From: G016234445 sp964438865
GTDB taxonomy: Bacteria > Chloroflexota > Dehalococcoidia > Tepidiformales > Tepidiformaceae
NCBI GenBank assembly: GCA_964438865.1
Contig: CAYTMI010000006.1
Span: 136,626-200,625 of the forward strand
Direction: 5' to 3'
DNA: 64,000 nucleotides
Shown in pieces: positions 60,204 to 64,000 of this stretch. The stretch's first letter is position 1. Each line of letters begins with the position of its first letter. Below the pieces are notes generated by a model. That model had not been told where the DNA came from, did not search any database, and saw only the letters and a program-made list of their open reading frames with translations. A program made the position numbers and the translations under genes.

Positions 60204-61526
60204 ATGAACGAATCTGCAAGTTATGTCATCTCCACCTGCAAGGAAAGCGACGTCAAGTTCATCCGGCTCTGGTTTACCGACATCGTCGGCAGCCTGAAGT
60301 CGTTCGCGATCACCGTGGAAGAACTCGAAAAGGCCCTCGATGAAGGCATGGGCTTCGACGGCTCGAGCATCGAGGGCTTCGCCCGCATCGACGAATCCGA
60401 CATGGTCGCGCGGCCGGACCCGACGACCTTCCAGCTCGTGCCCTGGCGCCCGAAGGAACAGGGCGTGGCGCGCATGTTCTGCGACATCATCCGTCCGGAC
60501 GGCCGTCCCTTCGAAGGCGACCCACGCTTCGTCCTTCGCCAGCAGTTGAAGCGGGCGGCGGACCTCGGCTACACGTTCTACGTCAGCCCGGAACTGGAGT
60601 ACTTCTACTTCAAGGACTCGAAGAGCACCGAACCGCTCGACCGAGGCGGCTACTTCGACCAGACCGCCGACGCCGCCCACGACCTCCGCCGCGAGACCGT
60701 CCTCACCCTCGAAGCGATGGGGATTGAGGTCGAATACAGCCACCACGAAGTCGCGCCCAGCCAGCACGAAATCGCGCTGCGCTACACCGACGCGATGACG
60801 ATGGCCGACAACGCGATGACCTATCGTCTCGTGGTGAAGGAGATCGCGGCCGCGAACGGCGTCTACGCGACCTTCATGCCGAAGCCGGTGGCGAACCAGA
60901 ACGGCAGCGGGATGCACGTCCACCAGTCGCTCTTCAAGGGCGAACGGAACGCCTTCTTCGATCCCGAGGACCCCTACCACCTGAGCGCCATCGCCCGGGG
61001 ATACATCGCCGGGCTGCTCCACAACGCCCGCGGGATCACGCTGGTCACGAACCAGTGGGTCAACAGCTACAAGCGTCTGCTGCCCGGCTTCGAAGCGCCC
61101 GTGTACAAGAGTTGGGCGAGGCGCAACCGCAGCGACCTCATCCGCATCCCCGAATACATGCCCGGGAAGGAAGTCCACACCCGGATCGAATACCGGTCGC
61201 CGGACCCCGCCTGCAACCCCTACCTGGTCTTCGCGACGATGCTCGCCGCAGGCCTCGACGGCATCGAGAACGAACGTCCGCTGCCCCCGCCGGTGGAAGA
61301 AAACGTCTTCGAAATGACGGACGCAGAGCGCGCCGCCCGGGGGATCGAAATGCTTCCAGGGAGCCTCATCGAAGCGATCGAAGAGGCCGAGAAGTGCACC
61401 CTCTTGCGGACGGCCCTTGGCGACCACGTCTTCGAAAGCCTGATCAAGAACAAGCGCATCGAATGGGAGCGCTACCGCCGCCACGTCAGCGATTTCGAAC
61501 TCGCGGAGTACCTGCCGATCCTCTGA
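60204..61526 (+). CDS. glnA: Glutamine synthetase type I
   Basis: A 440-residue enzyme forming glutamine from glutamate, ammonia and ATP. It shows GMGFDGSSIEGFARIDESDM, the catalytic NQNGSGMHVHQSLF and NRSDLIRIPEYMPGKEVHTRIEYRSPDPACNPYL. The region that carries the adenylylated Tyr (NLYDLPPEE in enterics) reads ENVFEMTDAE, with Phe instead of Tyr. The 440-residue length also fits the alpha form, so adenylylation control is unlikely. It stands alone with its own promoter. Confidence 0.96.
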   Translation: MNESASYVISTCKESDVKFIRLWFTDIVGSLKSFAITVEELEKALDEGMGFDGSSIEGFARIDESDMVARPDPTTFQLVPWRPKEQGVARMFCDIIRPDGRPFEGDPRFVLRQQLKRAADLGYTFYVSPELEYFYFKDSKSTEPLDRGGYFDQTADAAHDLRRETVLTLEAMGIEVEYSHHEVAPSQHEIALRYTDAMTMADNAMTYRLVVKEIAAANGVYATFMPKPVANQNGSGMHVHQSLFKGERNAFFDPEDPYHLSAIARGYIAGLLHNARGITLVTNQWVNSYKRLLPGFEAPVYKSWARRNRSDLIRIPEYMPGKEVHTRIEYRSPDPACNPYLVFATMLAAGLDGIENERPLPPPVEENVFEMTDAERAARGIEMLPGSLIEAIEEAEKCTLLRTALGDHVFESLIKNKRIEWERYRRHVSDFELAEYLPIL

Positions 61527-61558
61527 GCGCACGTGTCGCGCCCGCGACCCGACCTCGG

Positions 61559-61564
61559 TACGCT
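61559..61564 (+). promoter_or_regulatory. -10 box TACGCT for the SGNH hydrolase gene (leaderless type)
   Basis: TACGCT ends eight bases before the ATG at 61573; no Shine-Dalgarno. Confidence 0.5.
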
Positions 61565-61572
61565 AGCCGCCT

Positions 61573-62307
61573 ATGCGAATCCTCCGTCTCACAAACAGCA
61601 GCGACGTGCTAGCGACGGTGCCGGAGCACTTGCGGGCTACCCGGATCGCCGAGAACGTCGTCGCCGAACTGACGGGGGAGGCAGTCGAGACGGAGATGCG
61701 GGTCTTCTGGCCGACGCCCGACCTGCCGGACGTCGTCGAACGCTGGATCGCCCGCTTCGAACCCGACGTGCTCTTCATTCGCGCCGCGGCGTACTGGTGT
61801 TCGTACGAGTCCGTGCCGCTGCGGGTGGAACGGAAGCTCGGGCCGTTGGGGAAGCCGCTGGCGAGGGCGGGCCTCAAGGCCGGGGGCAGCAGGCTCGCGC
61901 GCGTGCGCGCCTTCCAGATGGTGCGGCGCCTGGCGGGGCGCACCATTGGCGGCGACGTCAATTTCAAGCCGGAGGAAGCGGCGGCCATCATCGAGGCCGT
62001 CTTCAGGCGCGCCTTGAGCCACGAAGCGCTCGTCCCCGTGATGCGCGGGCCCGGCATGGCGCGGGATTCGACGGGGACGCGGGCCGGGCTCCTGCGGGCA
62101 CAACGGCGGAATGCCGAGTTGTCGGCGCTGCTCGCCAGGATGTGCCAATCCCTCCACATCCTCTATGCGCCGGTCGAGGACACCTTCGACGCGGCGCCGC
62201 TGGATGGCGACCAGTTCCACAGCAACGAAGCGGGGCAACGCCAGCAGGGCGAGATGGAGGGACGCGCCATCGCCGATGCGTGGCTCGCCGCCCGGGACAG
62301 CACCTGA
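61573..62307 (+). CDS. SGNH/GDSL-hydrolase-like protein
   Basis: A 244-residue protein. RILRLTNSSDVLA could hold the nucleophile Ser (Ser9 or Ser10). FEPDVLFIRAAAYW is the block III strand where Asn is usual, and DGDQFHSNEAGQRQQG provides the Asp-x2-x-His dyad of block V. The GDS motif itself is not canonical, so activity is likely but not certain. No signal peptide. Start set by the TACGCT box. Confidence 0.6.
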   Translation: MRILRLTNSSDVLATVPEHLRATRIAENVVAELTGEAVETEMRVFWPTPDLPDVVERWIARFEPDVLFIRAAAYWCSYESVPLRVERKLGPLGKPLARAGLKAGGSRLARVRAFQMVRRLAGRTIGGDVNFKPEEAAAIIEAVFRRALSHEALVPVMRGPGMARDSTGTRAGLLRAQRRNAELSALLARMCQSLHILYAPVEDTFDAAPLDGDQFHSNEAGQRQQGEMEGRAIADAWLAARDST

Positions 62308-62325
62308 TCCCGGACCGGCTGGAGT

Positions 62326-62331
62326 AGGATG
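62326..62331 (+). promoter_or_regulatory. -10 candidate TAGGAT for the EthD-like gene
   Basis: TAGGAT would start transcription near 62338 and give a short leader containing GGGGGGAG in front of the GTG at 62359; the upstream ATG at 62329 overlaps the box and is unlikely to be used. Confidence 0.35.
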
Positions 62332-62358
62332 GCGCCCACCATCGCCGGGGGGAGCGCC

Positions 62359-62685
62359 GTGTACAAAATGATCTTCGGGGCCAAGCGAAGGCCGGGGATG
62401 TCCCGCGAGGACTTCGGCAGATACTGGACCACCACCCACGCCGAGAAAGCGAAGAAGGTCCCGGGGATCGCCCGCTACGTCATCAACCTTGCGCCGGACC
62501 TTTCAGGCAACGGGCGCGAGATGGCCTACGACGGCTTCGCCGAGGTCTGGTTCGAATCCGAGGAGGCGATGCGGGCTTCCGGCCGCTCACCGGAGATCCG
62601 GGTGGTGCTTGAAGACGAACAGAACCTGTTCGACCTCTCCACGCGCTTTTCGGTCATCGTCCAGGAGCAGGTTATCGTCGGGTGA
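62359..62685 (+). CDS. EthD-like dimeric alpha+beta barrel protein
   Basis: A 108-residue protein. VYKMIFGAKRRPGMSREDFGRYWTTTHAEKAKKVPGIARYVIN matches the EthD/ferredoxin-like fold, with the conserved Arg-x-Pro-Gly-Met-Ser and Tyr-Trp segments. EthD proteins assist degradation of ethers and polycyclic compounds; the role here is open. The GTG at 62359 has GGGGGGAG upstream. Followed after 27 nt by the LLM oxidoreductase, probably the same transcript. Confidence 0.78.
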   Translation: MYKMIFGAKRRPGMSREDFGRYWTTTHAEKAKKVPGIARYVINLAPDLSGNGREMAYDGFAEVWFESEEAMRASGRSPEIRVVLEDEQNLFDLSTRFSVIVQEQVIVG

Positions 62686-62712
62686 GGGGACTCGACCCGA
62701 AAGGAGCCAACG

Positions 62713-63642
62713 TTGGACATTGCAATCACCGTCGGGCTGGGCGCCCGGGGCGAAGCCAGCATCGAGGGACTGATTGAGCGGGCCGCGGAGGTCGAGCGTC
62801 GCGGCTTCCACGGCCTCTGGATGCCCACCGCCTTCGGATTCGATGCCCTGACCGCCCTCGCCGTCGTCGGCAGTCGCGCGAATCGGCTGGAGATTGGGAC
62901 AGCCGTTGTACCCACCTTTCCCAGGCATCCGGTCGTCATGGCCCAACAGGCCCTCACCACCCAGGCCGTCCTGGGCGGACGATTCACCCTCGGTGTGGGC
63001 CTTTCGCACAAAGTGATGATGGAAGACCAGTTGGGCATTCCCTACGAGCACCCGGCCGAGCACATGCGCGAGTACCTCTCGGTCCTTGCACCACTCCTCC
63101 GGGGAGAAGCTGTCGCCTTCCACGGCAGCCAATACCGGGTCGAAACCACACTCGCCATCCCCGGGAGCACGCGCGTGCCGCTGCTGGTGGCGGCGTTGGG
63201 TCCGGCCATGCTCCGGCTTGCTGGCACCCTGGCGGACGGCACGATCACTTCGTGGGTTGGGCTGCGGACGCTGGAGCGCCACGTGGTGCCGCTGATTACC
63301 ACAGCCGCCCACGAGGCAGGCCGCCCGTCCCCTCGGATCGCGGTTGGCCTCCCGATCGTCCTCACGGCCGATGCGGAGGGCGCCCGGCGCCAGATCAGTG
63401 AACGCGCCGCCTGGTACACCACCCTGCCTTCGTACCGCGCCATGTTTGACCGGGAGGGCGCGACGCACCCGGGCGAGATTGCGCTGGTGGGAACCGAGAA
63501 GGACCTCGACGCCGCCCTGGACCGCTTGCGCGAGGCGGGCGCGACGGACTTCCTGGCACAGATCCAGTCGACGGGCCCGGGAACTGCCGCGGCGACCTTT
63601 GAGTACCTCGCCAGCCGGGCCACTTCGGGCGCAACCGCGTAG
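62713..63642 (+). CDS. LLM-class (F420- or FMN-dependent) flavin oxidoreductase
   Basis: A 309-residue luciferase-like TIM barrel. ERRGFHGLWMPTAFGFDALTALAVVGSRANRLEIGTAVVP and LGGRFTLGVGLSHKVMMEDQLG are typical of the F420-dependent group related to Mer and MSMEG-type oxidoreductases. Whether the cofactor is F420 cannot be decided here. TTG start with AAGGAG six bases upstream. Follows the EthD-like gene; together they suggest oxidation of an organic compound. Confidence 0.88.
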   Translation: MDIAITVGLGARGEASIEGLIERAAEVERRGFHGLWMPTAFGFDALTALAVVGSRANRLEIGTAVVPTFPRHPVVMAQQALTTQAVLGGRFTLGVGLSHKVMMEDQLGIPYEHPAEHMREYLSVLAPLLRGEAVAFHGSQYRVETTLAIPGSTRVPLLVAALGPAMLRLAGTLADGTITSWVGLRTLERHVVPLITTAAHEAGRPSPRIAVGLPIVLTADAEGARRQISERAAWYTTLPSYRAMFDREGATHPGEIALVGTEKDLDAALDRLREAGATDFLAQIQSTGPGTAAATFEYLASRATSGATA

Positions 63643-63682
63643 GCCCGAGTCCCCTCCCCGCCGCGGCGGGCGGCGGGCACGA

Positions 63683-63710
63683 AGAAGGGCGCCCTCGCGG
63701 ACGCCCTTCT
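63683..63710. terminator. Bidirectional terminator-like hairpin
   Basis: A perfect 9-bp stem (AGAAGGGCG / CGCCCTTCT) with a ten-base loop between the converging LLM gene and the RGG-protein gene; followed by CATTCGTT on the plus strand and TTCGTG on the minus strand. Confidence 0.6.
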
Positions 63711-63730
63711 CATTCGTTAGTTGCCGAGGG

Positions 63731-64000
63731 CTACTCTTCGTCGCCTTCGTATTGGCCGCCGCCGCCGAAGCCCCTCCGAGGAGGCGGGGGCGGCGGGGGA
63801 GGACCATCACCGGGCGCGTCGACCCGGCGCTGCCAACCACGGCTCGCCGCACCCGTGGGCACGGACCCGCCACGCTGGCCGCCACCGAACGTCCCGCCTT
63901 CGCGCTGGCCGCCACGGTCACCGCCGGGGCGAGGGCCGCGGTCGAAGCCACCGCCACCACCGCCGCCGAAGCCGCCGCGAGGAGGTCCGCCACGGTCACC
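63731..64000 (-). CDS. C-terminal part of an RGG/glycine-rich protein (5' end outside window)
   Basis: 89 residues are visible, reading out of the window edge. They are dominated by Gly, Arg, Pro and Gln with repeated DRGG and GGQR units, interspersed Phe (GGFGGG, GGFDRG), an eight-Pro run and an acidic end (QYEGDEE). Such RGG tails bind RNA or ssDNA and are found behind DEAD-box helicases, RRM proteins and SSB-like proteins. The missing N-terminus would decide. The tail does not end like SSB (DDIPF). Confidence 0.7.
   Translation of the reverse strand, partial: GDRGGPPRGGFGGGGGGGFDRGPRPGGDRGGQREGGTFGGGQRGGSVPTGAASRGWQRRVDAPGDGPPPPPPPPRRGFGGGGQYEGDEE

Overview
The window is a GC-rich, densely packed bacterial chromosome segment with short intergenic gaps. 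I read it as Chloroflexota, probably class Dehalococcoidia (Tepidiforma-like). The hints are the split quinol:cytochrome b complex, GatB plus GluRS/AspRS, a decaprenyl-phosphate phosphoribosyltransferase-like UbiA protein, a geranylgeranyl-reductase-like flavoprotein, and heavy use of GTG/TTG starts. This placement is inference from gene content; no rRNA is present. I see no prophage, insertion sequence, CRISPR array or integrase.

Layout. 1-1.4 kb (minus): promoter, a 39-residue membrane peptide and two cytochrome b subunits of a b6f/Bacillus-type quinol-oxidising complex. 1.5-3.5 kb: glycosyltransferase, cyclophilin, DinB-like protein. 3.7-6.8 kb: unknown protein, MutY, QueA and an unknown tail-anchored protein. 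6.8-12.1 kb (minus): operon yvcK-secG-peptide-binding lipoprotein-fmt-rlmN. 12.1-16.4 kb: gatB, GtrA and a GT39-type membrane glycosyltransferase. 16.5-17.6 kb: selD, whose 17th codon is an in-frame TGA exactly where the catalytic Cys17 belongs. 17.6-22.3 kb: geranylgeranyl-reductase-like gene, nth, membrane proteins and an HEXXH protein. 22.4-25.5 kb (minus): lspA-rluD-gltX-tRNA-Gln(CTG). 25.6-32.3 kb: sulfite-oxidase-like protein, RidA, recN-nadK-tlyA, YbaK, UbiA, VOC protein. 32.4-35.7 kb (minus): tig-clpP-clpX. 35.8-39.4 kb: peptide ABC transporter without an ATPase. 39.5-41.3 kb: aspS. 41.3-42.9 kb: a small accessory pocket with an unknown gene, a TY-Chap-like gene and a truncated NUDIX remnant. 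42.9-52.6 kb: regulators, phosphatase, globin, MidA, peroxiredoxin, CoA transferase, NifU/IscU-like scaffold, radical SAM protein, HTH protein, methyltransferase, HAD, flavodoxin. 52.9-56.8 kb: two secreted serine proteases (trypsin-like and cucumisin-like) sharing a near-identical 26-bp hairpin about 45 nt ahead of each start. 57-63.6 kb: PEP-utiliser-like protein, esterase, glnA, SGNH hydrolase, EthD protein, LLM oxidoreductase. 63.7-64 kb: C-terminus of an RGG/glycine-rich protein.

Main messages: (1) SelD is very probably itself a selenoprotein, so the organism should decode UGA as selenocysteine. (2) Many genes have a TAnnnT box (often TACGCT) only 6-9 nt before the start codon and no Shine-Dalgarno, suggesting widespread leaderless mRNAs; operon-internal genes use AGGAG-type sites. 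(3) The two secreted proteases carry a shared 5' hairpin, and the first also has three TTTTCAC boxes at exact 11-bp steps. (4) gltX is followed 31 nt later on the same strand by tRNA-Gln(CTG), and gatB and aspS lie nearby, fitting transamidation-based Gln/Asn decoding. All coordinates and readings were made by eye from the sequence and were not checked against any database.
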